Source: Dendrophyllia cribrosa (taxonomy: Eukaryota > Cnidaria > Anthozoa > Scleractinia > Dendrophylliidae). Taken from it: 64,000 nt of DNA. Of the stretch, positions 33,201 through 46,079 are shown piece by piece. The position numbers were made by a program, and so were the translations under genes. The notes beneath the pieces were generated by a model. The model was not told the DNA's origin. It did not search any database and worked only from the letters and a program-made list of their open reading frames with translations. The DNA lies in the NCBI GenBank assembly GCA_024195265.1, contig JAJLRJ010000009.1, forward strand, positions 13,468,291 to 13,532,290, given 5' to 3'. Within the stretch, counting starts at the first letter, position 1. Each line of letters starts with the position of its first letter.

Positions 33201-33219
33201 GTGATGTAATGTGATTTTA

Positions 33220-33350
33220 ACTTTTGAGTCTGTAGATGAAATTCTATAGTGTGACCATTCAGATGAAAGCTACTGAGCAGTATTTTCCTGTGGTGCTGTT
33301 TATTATGTGTTATAAAGGAGAAAGTGAACTTGGCGAACATATTGTAACAT
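33220..33350. repeat. Dispersed repeat ('agtgtgaccattca' family), copy
   Basis: Shares 'taacttttgagtctgtNgaN.aaatNctatNgtgtgaccattcaNatgaaa' with 61490-61665 (same orientation) and the reverse complement of 62738-62935 and 56165-56350. Duplicate at 51690-51820. Confidence 0.6.
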
Positions 33351-33418
33351 TATATTAATAGACTCAGTGATAAATATGCCTCTTCGATTGAAAAGAGGTG
33401 GCCTGTAAATTAAGGAAA

Positions 33419-33918
33419 NNNNNNNNNNNNNNNNNNNNNNNNNNNNNNNNNNNNNNNNNNNNNNNNNNNNNNNNNNNNNNNNNNNNNNNNNNNNNNNNNN
33501 NNNNNNNNNNNNNNNNNNNNNNNNNNNNNNNNNNNNNNNNNNNNNNNNNNNNNNNNNNNNNNNNNNNNNNNNNNNNNNNNNNNNNNNNNNNNNNNNNNNN
33601 NNNNNNNNNNNNNNNNNNNNNNNNNNNNNNNNNNNNNNNNNNNNNNNNNNNNNNNNNNNNNNNNNNNNNNNNNNNNNNNNNNNNNNNNNNNNNNNNNNNN
33701 NNNNNNNNNNNNNNNNNNNNNNNNNNNNNNNNNNNNNNNNNNNNNNNNNNNNNNNNNNNNNNNNNNNNNNNNNNNNNNNNNNNNNNNNNNNNNNNNNNNN
33801 NNNNNNNNNNNNNNNNNNNNNNNNNNNNNNNNNNNNNNNNNNNNNNNNNNNNNNNNNNNNNNNNNNNNNNNNNNNNNNNNNNNNNNNNNNNNNNNNNNNN
33901 NNNNNNNNNNNNNNNNNN
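33419..33918. other. Assembly gap, exactly 500 N
   Basis: 500 consecutive N. A round-number gap of this kind is usually a placeholder of unknown size between scaffolded contigs. The left contig ends inside an arylsulfatase intron; the right contig begins in a poly-C run that corresponds to 15517-15540 of the left contig. Confidence 0.98.

Positions 33919-34004
<86 letters not shown>
33919..34004 (+). repeat. Poly-C tract (86 nt) at contig start
   Basis: Eighty-six C in a row directly after the gap; the matching run in copy 1 is ~24 nt. Length is probably unreliable. Confidence 0.9.
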
Positions 34005-34005
<1 letters not shown>

Positions 34006-34063
34006 TGTTTTTAAATTGAAATTAAACGCAGCATTTCTAGAACAAAATCTTCAAAGAACTTAC

Positions 34064-34353
34064 CCCAAGTGCTCTTTTACAGGAATCTTCAAACGAACAG
34101 GTTGAATAATGCCTCCGCTTTCACGGTCTGAGAAATTCACAAACGACTTTTCTATCTTCGGTATTAGTTCTTTATACCGCAGTACTTGTTGGACTTGAGA
34201 AGCGCTGATATATTCCGGCTGCTGGTCATCTCTTCTCGCAGTTGTTAAACCTTGGAATACGTTACACAATCCAAATTTGCTAATGTTTGGCGAACGCTTT
34301 ACTCGTGTAAAGAAGTTGAACAAGTAAAAAGGATTCATAGTCCGGCTTGCCAT
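34064..34353 (-). pseudogene. CRYM exon 1, duplicate copy
   Basis: Same as 15600-15889 apart from G to A at 34067 (relative to 15603), changing the last full codon from Ser to Leu. No further CRYM exons follow at lower coordinates because the contig starts at 33919. Probably the same locus seen twice. Confidence 0.8.
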
Positions 34354-36715
34354 CGCGTGTACTGAAATGGAATAACAACGCAATATAAAAGTAAAGGGCA
34401 TGGTCGTCGTACTAACGGTGTTTGAATCAACAATGATCACCGTCAGAGTTATTCCGATATATTTTCCTGAGGGTATGTTAAGCGAGAAACGGAATATGCT
34501 GACTAACAACTCTTTAGAAAGAATTGGTATCTCTTAGGGGTAACTCATTAGTGTGAGCCACACCTACAAACGGTTTTTAAGGTACTTTGGGGGGTTCCTT
34601 TCACAATTTACGACGATCACCTCTGTCAGTTTTATACAAGAGTCGCCCCTCGGGAAGTGTTTTAGTCAACCCCAAACCAAAGTAATGATTCTTTATCAAT
34701 CACTGCTACTGCAAGCTGTACCGCCCATTTACAGTCAGTCGAGCGGGCGAGCTAATCACGAAAACGCACGACGAGAATGAAGAAAGCGGCCTCGGCTCGT
34801 GTTACTTTCGCTCACTCGGCCGATCGCTAATCGCGTGATTTGTTTGCCCACTAGTCTATCCAGAGGAGGACTGCCGAGCCAGGGTGGGAGGTGGGGGGAG
34901 GAATCAACTTCCCATACATTCTTAAATGAAATCTGAACGATGTTCTCAAAACAAAGCAATCGTCGAGACTATTTTCTTGCACGTGTACAGTCGTTTAAAA
35001 GAAAAGAAACAACGATCACCAACGATTTTCCAACGCAAAAACACTGCGCGGTCGGCGGCGGGACTTGGTATTGCTCTTTTAAGCTTGGTTCCTACTAGCA
35101 ACGTAAGCGATGTAAGCGGAATCGTAAGCGGAATCGGAATCGTAAGAACCTTACGATCTAGTGGAAATCAAAACGACGGAAGCAGATTGTAAGCGACAAA
35201 TGCGACTCCGTTTTTTGATTTCGATCCACTAGAACGTAAGGCTCCTTACGCTTTCGACTCCGACTCCGCTTCCGATTTCGTCGCTAGTGGGAACCAGCCC
35301 TTGTTTTGATAAATCACGAATTTTGATATTGAATTTATGACGCTTTTCAGACATCATATGTGTAGTTTGCCTCTTCTTTAAACAAATTTCCTCCACAGAG
35401 TTTTCCAATGTCAAGACACAGAGCCGTAAAGTTTATACAGCGAGTATTTATATCTTTTTGCTATGCATGTAGACGGTGTGGGTTTAAGGTACTGAGCTTT
35501 GGGTAATAATTGTACCTTGTTCTTGACTTTGTACTGGAAACGTTGAGGTGAAAATGATAAATCATGCCGAACTTTATCAAGTAAATGAATATTACAATAG
35601 GTGGTTTTCACGTTACGTCACAGCGGCCATGTTGGTGCACACCTACGAAAGAATTTTAATGAACGTCTTTTGTTATGTGCACCAACATGGCTGCCATGGC
35701 CTTTGTCATTTGAGTCCCACAGGACTGAAGGTCACGTGAGTGAAAACCATCTATATGAAGTGTATATGTTTCAGTTTATTGTAGGTCTTTTGTTTGTTCA
35801 TTTTTTTATCGGTGGTTTTGACACAGTTTCCATGGAGATTTCATTAATGCCAAATTTCTTTTTTTAATGATCCTGCTTCTTTAACATACACAGTAATTCA
35901 GCGGTAAAACTGCTTCTTATTCATCAAGCATACGCTATCACTGTATGCTGTGAACGTCGTTAAAACAAGTCCGAAACCTGTGGATTTCTCAAGCTGGGCA
36001 AGCGGGGGGACTGAATTTTTCAATTTTTCATTTGTAATTACGTTTCTGCATTTTCGTGACCGAGAAGCCGGCAGGCGCAGACTTTTCGGACTAGAATGAA
36101 GTCCCTGTAAAAGAGCATTCGGTGTGAGACATTTGCAGGCTTGCCTTACCCTTAGCCGTGGTTTCTCGACCGCTAAAGTACGGGGAAGCGGAGTCTGGGA
36201 ACAAGATCGGACCAAACCCTGACATAACCGGCCTCCACCGCCTTGAAGTGTACATGCTCGCAGGTTGGGCTCGCGCCTTATTTCGCCGGGCACTATTGCT
36301 TGTGTCAATAACTACTTGAGTTAACCATGACGGCAACAACATCAAAAACAACAACAACAACAACAACAACGTCAACAACAAAACGCTTAGCAAGTGTATT
36401 TACTACAAATGAGATACACTGTTTTGCACATGCTCAATTTTCAATTTTGATTATTTCTTTATTCCCTAAACAAAACGACATTATTAATATAGCCGTAACG
36501 TAGTTAGCTGCAGTTTTAAACCAATGGAGAAACAAAACATATCCAGGGACGAAACGATTGGTAATTATCCTTCACAAAAGTTGATACTATGTTTGTTACT
36601 TCCTGCATCCGTCAGAAAATACAACAAAAACCTAACCAAGTTTCTAGTTTGCTACAATAGAGTTACATTGTTTTGCATATGCTTACACTGTCCTCCATCA
36701 GTTGACAATGGGTTG

Positions 36716-37496
36716 TTACTTCTCGTATCTGTCAGAGAGAAGTTCCAAAGCCTTTAGCGAGCATCCAAACAGCCACCTGTCTTCCAAGCCAGATTTCTTG
36801 CCCAACATCAGGCGGCACCTGGAATACCAGACTTCATCCACAACATCAGCAATAAGAATGGTTCTCTGGGTAGTATGATGGATCGGACCTCGCCCATGAC
36901 ACACACGTGAGTTATCGTACAGGGCCGCCATCCCTTCTTTGATCACAATCTTCTGCTGGTATTTGGGATCACAAAGCTTGGATCTGAGAAGCTCGTAAGC
37001 TTTATAAAACTTCAGCATCTTAGACGTGCTGTTGTCACCTCTCACAGGACTCAGCTCAAAGCCTGCTTGTTTCATAGTAAAACGGAGCTTGTAATGGTCG
37101 TCGTTGTCGTCAAAATAAATCAGAGGGCGTTGCACATGGGTGTCAACTTGGTACATTGCTACCTCGGACGGTTTGCACGCCTCCTGTACGGTAAGCCGGC
37201 GCCGAGCGGTGCGGATCGGAACAGTGCTGAGCAACTCGAACGCCTCGGGGTCTTCTTCGCGAATATCTTCTATCACCTTCACGTTGTCGATGAAGAAGTT
37301 GACGGTATCTTGAACTGGAGCATTGTAGCGGCTTCCAGCAGGCAGGCAATCTTTCCCGGGTTCAAGTAGTAGCCATGATCTGTATGCGGGGCATGTGTTC
37401 CAAAACCATAGGCATCCCGATCATTTTCTTCAGACACTTTATGGTCTGCAATCAGGTCTATTATGTCGGTTGGGTGGTAACGTTGTCGAATCTTCC
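36716..37496 (-). pseudogene. BBOX1: Dioxygenase exon 2, copy 2 with 1-nt deletion
   Basis: 781 nt against 782 in copy 1; same acceptor and stop. The frame is open from the stop back to about 37335 and then in another frame to the acceptor. Confidence 0.82.
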
Positions 37497-38920
37497 CTGT
37501 ATTAACAACAAAAAGGTAAAACTCTTAACCTTTCCTGGTCGACAAAATGAAAGTCAGTTAACCATCTTATTCCCACAAGCTACCAAGCTCGAAACAATGG
37601 GAAAATACCCGGTTGCCGCAGGAATCGAGTGAGGGAAGGTTTATGCCCGTTCCAAAACCCAATTGTTTGGGGGGGGGGGGGGGGAGTATTTTCTTGGGGG
37701 GTGGGGGTATTCAATGAATCAAGATGTCCGCTGTTGTAAGACTAGTTTAGACAACGCGCAAAAGCCTTCTTAAACTTTCAGTACATCTTGCGTTACTTTT
37801 ATACTAGCGGAAACAATCAGTATTTTCAGTAGTTAGCAATCAGTTTTTACAGTTACTGTTAAACTATAAAGTAATACGAGCAGACGCAGTGTTCATATAT
37901 GCGGTGAACAAAGCCAAGAAGCCCATCTCCACAGGAGTAACTCATATTAAGATGCATTTAATGTTTCACAGAAAGTCGCTGATTATTCAAGAAGTTGTAA
38001 ATATATGTAACCTAGTGCTTTTGTTCATAATGTTATTGTTTCAACTGAAGTTGCATTCTTTTCATAAAATATGGGTGTCTCTAGTATTGTAAGAATGACT
38101 ACCAGATCTGGGAAAGCTTAGTACAGATTGTATGATGAATGAACAAACGCAAGGGCTTTTTTTCTTATTATAACATTTAATCCCTTCTGGGGATTTTTAA
38201 GGTTGAAAAATTCAGCATGGGATTTTTTTTTTTTTTGGGGGGGGGGGGGGGGGGGTTAATTTTGGTTCAGGGGATTTTATTGGGCTTTGTTGGAAGCCCT
38301 AGGAATTTCTTTGGGTAGTGATTTTTCCCCATCCGCACATCCCCGTCACTTTAAATCCGGAGTACCCCCTAGGTCCGGAACACCCTTTCTCATTCACTAA
38401 ACTAAATACATATTCAACAATATCCCATGTCTATTCTACTCATTAACAATATTTCTCCAGCTGTTGTGAGATTCCGCTTATAATCTCTCATGTCAACGCG
38501 ATTAAGACTCCTCTGTTAAAACACATATGGTTAAAACCATTCTCTGTTTGAGTATTATCATTCCCTTTCTAGACATGAAATTTGGCTGTTTTAATCTGGA
38601 TAAAAACTCATTATATCTTATATTGTTTCCTTTGAATTGTTTTTCTACGTTTTATCAATTCTGGAAATTTTAGGTTTTACGTGTTTTCAATTTTTTGTTT
38701 TATGTTTCTATTTCACCTTACTAAGTTTTGCTGGTACATATTTCTATCATTCTCTTTAAGACGGACAGTGGCGGGGCGGGGACCAGCTATCCATGTTAGA
38801 GAGGTGTGCGTCTTATATAGAGAGTTCAGTTACAGTAAAGAGATCAACTTTAGGTTGTCTCAGAGAGGTGTTCTTCTTAAAAGGGTGACTGTTTAAAAGG
38901 GGGTGATTGTATATTCTTAC

Positions 38921-39455
38921 CTATAGTGTGCAGTACCCCTTTCAGTCCCTCCTCATTGGGTGGAATACCCCTCATGTACGCCACACCGTACTTCCTAAGG
39001 CACATCATCCAGGACTCCATATCATCAACTATGCGTGAATAGTCAAAGAAATTATCCAAGATGTTATTCGCTGTCCAAGGAACCACATGCGGGGTGAGGT
39101 CGTGGTGAGTGGTGTCTTGGGCTCTCAGCCAAGACAAATCAAAGGTGCTGCTGTGTTCGGGCCATTGAACTTTCAAGAAATCGTTTCCTTCGTGGTATTC
39201 TGCGGACAGAAGTGAAGAATCTTTGGAAATAAAGGCAAGATATTTCTCCAGACGATAAAGACAAGAGCCAGCATCAAAGAACTGTTCATCACGAATCGAC
39301 GAACGCAACCAGATGTTGGGAAACTCGCTCTTGGCGCCGTCCTTCCACGTTATTTTCAAGAAATCGCGACAGTGAGAAACAGCTTCAGCTCTGAACGGCG
39401 CACGAAGAAATGAATTGACTCCAGCTCTCAACGGTGCACGGAGATGTGAAGCCAT
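38921..39455 (-). CDS. BBOX1: Dioxygenase exon 1, copy 2
   Basis: Same sequence and donor as 20461-20995; no coding difference seen. Confidence 0.82.
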
Positions 39456-39459
39456 AGTG

Positions 39460-42400
39460 ATTAGCCAATGAACCCTAAAAAGATGTACAAGATGTCTTCA
39501 AATGTGCCCAGATCAGCTGGCGATGTTGCGCTGATAATAAAATCGCTACGGAAACTGTGTCGAAACCACTAATAAAAAATTACAAAATCTAATAAACACT
39601 TAATGACTTTTTCCTAGGTAAACAGTGAATTTTGTTTGCTGAGAATCTGATGTTTCCCGAGACGAAGTCAAGGTAAACATCAAGATTTGACCATGAAATT
39701 GAATCAACCAATGAAAGCCCGCGTTGTATTGAGAAAAACTCCAGTTATATATATAACAAGCACACTTATTAACTGAGAAAGCTTATTCGATCGGAGTTAA
39801 AATAAACTGAAAGCACAATTATTATTAAACAAAGCACAATATTTGTCGAGGACTCAGTACTTTGAGGCCGTCCTCCACATACATAGTAGAAATGACTCGA
39901 TCGATCAGCTATACGGCTCTCAGAGCAATAGCTCATCTCGCCAATTTTGAATAGCAAGTAACTTCTTCCTAAGAAAAAAGTGATTCGATCCTATTTATTA
40001 GCGCATTGGTTATATTTTTTAATTGAGCTTTTGGTAGCAAATATTTAACCGATTTCTACAATTTTTGGCATCCTAAATGAACAATGTTTGAATTATCGTT
40101 TGCTTTTTTGTGGGAGTGAAAAATATTTGAGATATCAGCATATTTTTAAAACCTCATTTTACACAAAATGCACGTAATTTTAAAATGCGACGACAAATTT
40201 CTTTCTTACTTCGTCAAATAAGCCTCCGAGGTCGCAGGTTTTGTATGTGCACATTTCATGACAATTAAAAATATCATGACAATGCAACTTGCTGCACAAA
40301 ATGCTGATAAAATTTACTCTGAAAATGTTATGCTAACGCATTTGTGTCAGTTGTCGCACCCATAGCGGAGGAGTGCAGTCAGACTATCTCCCATCTGAAA
40401 GCCTGATGTTAACCAAAGCTTTTTTGAAAGAAACTGGTTAATCGGACGGAACGGCAAACGCAGTCAGCTGTACAACAACCAGCATTTTATGCTGCATGCA
40501 AGGTGAAAATAAATATCATAATCCGACTAATTATCGCGTACTTGACCCTTTATCCCCCCCCCCCCCACCCAAAAAAAAAAAATAATAATAATAATCGTAG
40601 CATGCCTGTGGAAAAACCGTTCTTTTTTTAGAAAATTCTACTGAATAATTCCGTAACTAATCTCGACAACCGTTAAATTATATAAGTTTTCAATTACATT
40701 CTTTCTAGATAAATTATTTACAAGTTTGTTTTTGTTCGAACGAGTCGCTAACGATAGCGAGTATTCGATCGAACGATTCCATTTTATTGCCATATTGCCA
40801 TTAATTGAACTTGTTACATGTATGAACATGTTTTCACTGAAAATCAGACTTCCTCAAACGGCTGAGAATAACTAGCTGACGGATTGAGCAACCTCTTTCA
40901 GTTTAACAATTAATAATTATTCATTCGCGAAGCGGCATGAGGTAAGATTTGCCCTCCGTTTTTCTTGGTTTTTTTTTTTAATTTTATTTTTTAATTGGTG
41001 TCACATTAGTGCATGCAAATTTATGCACGCATATTTTATTATTAACCGGGTCGTCAGGTCACATAAAATTTCTACAAAAATGGCTGCCGCGCTCGGCACG
41101 TGCTTGGTTTTCAAAACCATAGTTTTGTCTTATCGGAGTAATAACATACATTAAAAATATTCAAATGGAAAGAGAAAGCTTTAAAGAATACTCAGAAGCC
41201 GCTATAGTGGAGAAAAAGGAGAGCTTTAAGAGCCAGTCCACGAAAGACTCGAGGATTTTTGGAAACAGCCAGAAACAACCCCACCTCAAACTTGGTCAGG
41301 TGAAAGGTAGTCGTGAGCAAGTAATCAAATCGATATTATTTTGTCTTTTAAATCTTATATGATTATCTGACAGCTAATTAAAGTTTGACCTCCCAGGAAG
41401 CAGTTTTTGACCATTGAATACTCTAAAATTAACCAAATTTGCGGGTCTCTGATCATAACAAAATCAGCAGAATCTTCAAATCTTATAACGTTTCTTTGTA
41501 ACCAGCCCTTTTACCTTAAACCTTCAAACTCTGCTTTACAGCAGAGAAAACGTTTGAGACAAATCGGGTGATTTGGTGGTGCTGAAAAAGTACCAAATTT
41601 ACCCAAATTCAGTTGATCATTTCGTACAAAGTGGTCATAATTGATTAATATATATTTTTTTCTTAAATATACCCAAAGCATTCCTTTTTCATAATATAGA
41701 AAAATTTCTGCGGGCAATTCTGTCCCGGTCGTCCGAGTCGTTTCAAAACGTGTACGGACGACCGGGACGATTATATGAGAACACTTCTGAGACGACCCGG
41801 GACGATCACAAATGACCCGGACGACTGGTACGATCGCGGTCGCTTGGATAGAACTGTGTTCTATCCAGACGACTGGTACGATCGTGAAAAATCGGGGACG
41901 ATAATATGAGAACTACTCTCAGGCGACCGGGACGACTGAGGCAATCGAAGCGACCCAAATCAACCGCAGAATGCACTATTATTTCCCAGCATTCATAGCT
42001 CTACCAGTTCGAAAATGGCGACAACGTCGGAGTTTAACTCTGCTCAAACAGCCGCCCATTTTTTTACGATTCTCGCGCCCAAAACATGTTGTCGGACCCA
42101 GTTTACGACCGCGCTATTGATGTTCGGGACGAACGGGACGATCATATGAGAACCCAAATCGCTTGAGTCGTCCCGATCGTCTGAGTCGTTTGCAAAAAAA
42201 ACTTTTTGAAACGACTCGGACGACTTGGGCGATCGGATAATTAAATGAGAACCAGCCTTAATCAAGAATAACTTTAAAAAATAGGATTTTCACCAAGTTA
42301 CAGTCAGCTGATGGCAGAATTATTTTTTTCAAATCAATCATCTCCCCTCGATTGTCTTTTGTATTGCTTTCCTGAGGGGCAGCTTATAAAATCCACACTT

Positions 42401-43780
42401 TATCGCACAAGGACAAGAGAACACGCAAAATATACCAGTGTATTACACTATAAAATCTGCGCCAAAAAAAAAAATGAGAAAGTGGCAATGCTTCAGCTGA
42501 AGAAATTGGTGCTGGTACAACGGGAAATCGGTTCTGTTGCAGGAAATACATGCGGACATTTTATTTTATTTATTGTTCGCATTTTTCATCCCCCGGCAAA
42601 CTGGTTAGCATTAGATTCCATCCACCAAAACTACCCTTGGACACCTTATTAAGACAATGTATAACGGATTAAACTGGTTAGCATTCAGTTAAGGTTAGGG
42701 TTAGCAGTTCAACCAGAGCAGCTAGGTGGTACTCTGGCAGTGTAGGCTTTGTAAGCCTAAACCTGGATGAGGTCACAGGTTCAATCCTGAGTGGGTATTT
42801 AGATTTTCGTTTTTACACTTACAAATTTACTGAAAATAAAATTCAAATGACTTTAATTCTCGTACATTCAGTACAGTATACTATAGTACAGATTACAGTA
42901 TTTGCATTTACGGTCACTAGCATGCGTTCACTATACCTCTTCTTTAATTCACTTTTACTACTTTTACTTTATAAATTGCATTTTACTAGCGATCCCGCTG
43001 GCAACGCTTTTGGCCGACAGACGATTATGTTTATTTCGCAGACTTTGATAAAAAAAAACTGAGGAAAACAAAAACATATGTTACGGTTTTATTTAATCTT
43101 ATGATTCTGTTTTCGCCTTCTCAATTCCCTTGTTTTATTGTACACAGCTCATTAGAATATAACGCGTCTCATTGGCATATAAAACACGGGTTATACGAAT
43201 TCACTGTAATAAGTGTCTGAGGTGGTTCAGGTGGATGGTATCGAATGCTAACCCAGCAAACGAGTACTACGCAACTCATAAAATATTACTTATCTAGCCA
43301 AAATACCGAATAGGATGTATTTATTAAAAGATATCTCAGAACTTGAATGCGTGCTGAAACGACTGCAAATATGACACGTTTATCTTTCGTGCCAATAGGC
43401 GGAATAATAAACAAATGACGAGTAACTTGACATGCAGAACCGTTTGCAATATTTTTCTCTGAATATAACCTCTATATCTTTTAATCAAAAGAGATTTGCT
43501 AAAGCAAAGGCATACAAAAATTAAAGAAAGATTTATTGATTTATTAAAGTGTTCGGGAGAATGGGCTCATCCTCACGAGTGACGTAAAACAAAGAAAACA
43601 AAAGGTACTGAAGCAGAAAAGTGCAAGACAACAAAGGTAGAAAACAAAGCAAGAAGTCACAGGTTTTTTCACCGAGGTAAGAATGAGAGAATGAAATAAA
43701 ATATCGTATGCTCCCAGACAATGGGGCACCAAGTAAAATAAATAAATATCCTTTATTTACCCTCGGAAGTGTTTATAGCA
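39460..43780. other. Intergenic, duplicate of 21000-25317
   Basis: No gene recognised. Carries the second copies of the possible orphan exon (41165), the GACGAC-rich repeat (41720-42250) and the tRNA-Thr-like repeat (42715-42806). Confidence 0.7.
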
Positions 43781-43788
43781 CAAGTGCT

Positions 43789-44904
43789 GGGCATTGGTAA
43801 CGATGACGGTTATATACCCGTGACGGACAACACGTGACGACCGTCACGGAGGTGTCACGGGATCGTCACGTGACCATCCCGGATAATATTCATAGATTTG
43901 TAATATGTTTGTAGAGGCTTACATGGTCATATCAATTAACAATTATCAATTACCAATATCAATATCAATAATTATCAATTATCAATTACCGGATAAGTCA
44001 GATTAAAACAAGATTCCTTATAAGAAAACCGTCACGGATCGGCACTAAGCCGTCACGGATAAGTCAGATTATAACAAGAATCCTTATAAGAAAACCGTCA
44101 CGGATCGGCACTAAGCCGTCACGGATAAGTCAGATTATCACAAGAATCCTTATAAGAAAACCGTCACGGATCGGCACTAAGCCGTCACGGATATTCAAGT
44201 CAGATTATCACAAGAATCCTTATAAGAAAACCGTCACGGATCGGCACTAAGCCGTCACGGATAAGTCAGATTATCACAAGAATCCTTATAAGAAAACCGT
44301 CACGGATCGGCACTAAGCCGTCACGGATAAGTCAGATTATCACAAGAATCCTTACATAGAATCCTTATATTTTACAATTTTCGGACATCTAAATATAAAA
44401 AGAGGAATAAAGAAAAGATCCATTCTCAAGGTCTTTTGCTCGTGGACTTAGCCGTCACGGATAAGTCAGATTATCCGACTGACATCTTTATGAAACCCTC
44501 ACTAAGACATCAACGATATCCGAGATTATCACTAGAATCCTTATAAGAAAACCGTCACGGATAAGTCAGATTAAAACAAGAATCCTTATAAGAAAACCGT
44601 CACGGATCGGCACTAAGCCGTCACGGATAAGTCAGATTAAAACAAGAATCCTTATAAGAAAACTGTCACGGATCGGCACTAAGCCGTCACGGATAAGTCA
44701 GATTACCATTGAAATCTTTATGAAACCCTCACTAGGTCCACTAAGGCATCAACGATATCTGAGATTACAACAAGAATCCTTATAAGAAAATTGTCACGGA
44801 TCCGTCACGGATCTGTCACGTATGCGTCACGTATGCAACCGTCACGTGTTAAACCATTTTTGTCCGTCACGGGTATATAACCGTCACGGGTTTTACCAAT
44901 GGCC
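43789..44904. mobile_element. Minisatellite-bearing TIR element, copy 2
   Basis: Same as 25326-26440, with the same 8-bp CAAGTGCT repeats at 43781-43788 and 44905-44912. The number of ~66-bp units appears unchanged between copies, unusual for independently evolving minisatellites. Confidence 0.8.
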
Positions 44905-45016
44905 CAAGTGCTAGTGGGACCGAGCATTCAAATTAAACATAACATTTTTAAAAATCCCAACTGGCAGGAGGCAAACCAGTTGGCTATTTCACAAGCGTGG
45001 CCGAGGAGTTTAGTGG

Positions 45017-45084
45017 TCAGAGCGGCAGGACTTGAACCCGGGACCTCCGGATTTCAAGTCCGGCGCCCTCTCGACCACGCTGCC
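45017..45084 (-). repeat. tRNA-Ser(TGA)-like degenerate sequence, copy 2
   Basis: Same as 26553-26620. Confidence 0.5.
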
Positions 45085-45589
45085 CCCATATATAATATAA
45101 TATGTGATTATCTTTCATCATATATACAGGTAGTTGCGTAGAATGGATTTTGTTCTGAAGTATTTCGTAGCTTTTCCAACATATCCCAAAATAAGATCGT
45201 GTACACAGCACAAGACCGAATATTAAAATTTCAATCACAGCATCACACTAACTGAATCCATCCATGCAAATAAAGTTTGTTAACTGAACTGAATACTTCA
45301 AAAATCATTTATTCTGAACAATGACATTTCCATACCATACTTTCATCCGAGAACTGACTGTACTAAAAAGTGAGTTGCTGAAAAAGCTACAGCGTTACAC
45401 TTGCGCGTACGCTTACGTTGCGCCAGTTCGTAGCCAGTTTCTGTGCTTTTGCTTGCTCATACGCTTCAGTAAGCTTGCGTTGCGTGTAAACAAGCCTCGC
45501 TCGAAATGCAAAATGCGCTCATCTGTGACCTGGATGCAATTTCCCAACGGCAAACTCTCCTAGTTGAATGAAGCATGGATTAATAAATA

Positions 45590-46074
45590 CCTTATTATAG
45601 GAAATTAACGCTCCTGTAAATTAATGTCTTTGAAATTAACGCGACTTAAATTAACGCGAATTGGAGGGAAAATTTCTTTCGAATAAAGAAAATTAACGCG
45701 AGAGAGGGGGAAAATTTTCAAAATGAAGAAAATTAACGCGTTTATTGATGTCTCTAAAGATATTTTGGCTGACTGTGTAGTACAAGAAAAAAACGGATGT
45801 CGAGAACCGCTCTTCTGAAAGCAAGAATGAACTGGAAATATTGCAGATGACATATCTTTAAGGCTTTTACATTGTAAAAGATTGAAAAATAGTGTGCAGA
45901 AAAGAGAAGGTTATTGTTTCCTGGTTGCTACTATGTGTTCGAACGGTATCCAGAATTTGGGGTGAAATTAAGGTCTCGGAAATTAACGCTCCACTTAAAT
46001 TAACGCTTACAAAAATTAACGCGACTTAAATTAACGCGAATTTTGAGAATTCGCGTTAATTTCCTATAATAAGG
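45590..46074. mobile_element. TIR element with AATTAACGCG repeats, copy 2
   Basis: Same as 27126-27610, flanked by TA on both sides. Confidence 0.8.
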
Positions 46075-46079
46075 TATGA

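Larger units (their letters stand above)
15517..33418. repeat. Large duplicated block, copy 1 (17.9 kb)
   Basis: Collinear with 33919-51893 at an offset of ~18,460-18,476. I compared many stretches by eye: almost all differences are 1-nt indels, often in or near homopolymers, with very few substitutions (for example 15603 G/A and 24458 T/C). Contains CRYM exon 1, the dioxygenase gene, the minisatellite element and arylsulfatase exons 6-7. The block ends exactly where the N run begins. Confidence 0.95.
36716..39455 (-). pseudogene. BBOX1: Gamma-butyrobetaine/trimethyllysine dioxygenase, copy 2, frameshifted
   Basis: Exons 39455-38921 and 37496-36716, the same structure as 18253-20995. Exon 1 is identical in translation. 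Exon 2 has lost one C in a CCC triplet at about 37336-37338 (cggcttcccagc in copy 1, cggcttccagc here), which shifts the frame at residue ~233, just after the HTD motif, and removes the distal iron His. Downstream the original frame is open again to the stop. A 1-nt loss in an otherwise identical copy beside an N gap points to an assembly or base-calling error more than to a true pseudogene. Confidence 0.8.

Noticed and set aside
33398..34105. Open frame running through the N gap and poly-C
   Set aside because: It consists of unknown bases and a homopolymer; no biological coding content.
18253..39455. Two functional tandem dioxygenase paralogues
   Set aside because: Flanking non-coding DNA, MITEs and minisatellite are equally near-identical, and the copies flank a 500-N gap. 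Paralogues old enough to be separate genes would differ in introns.
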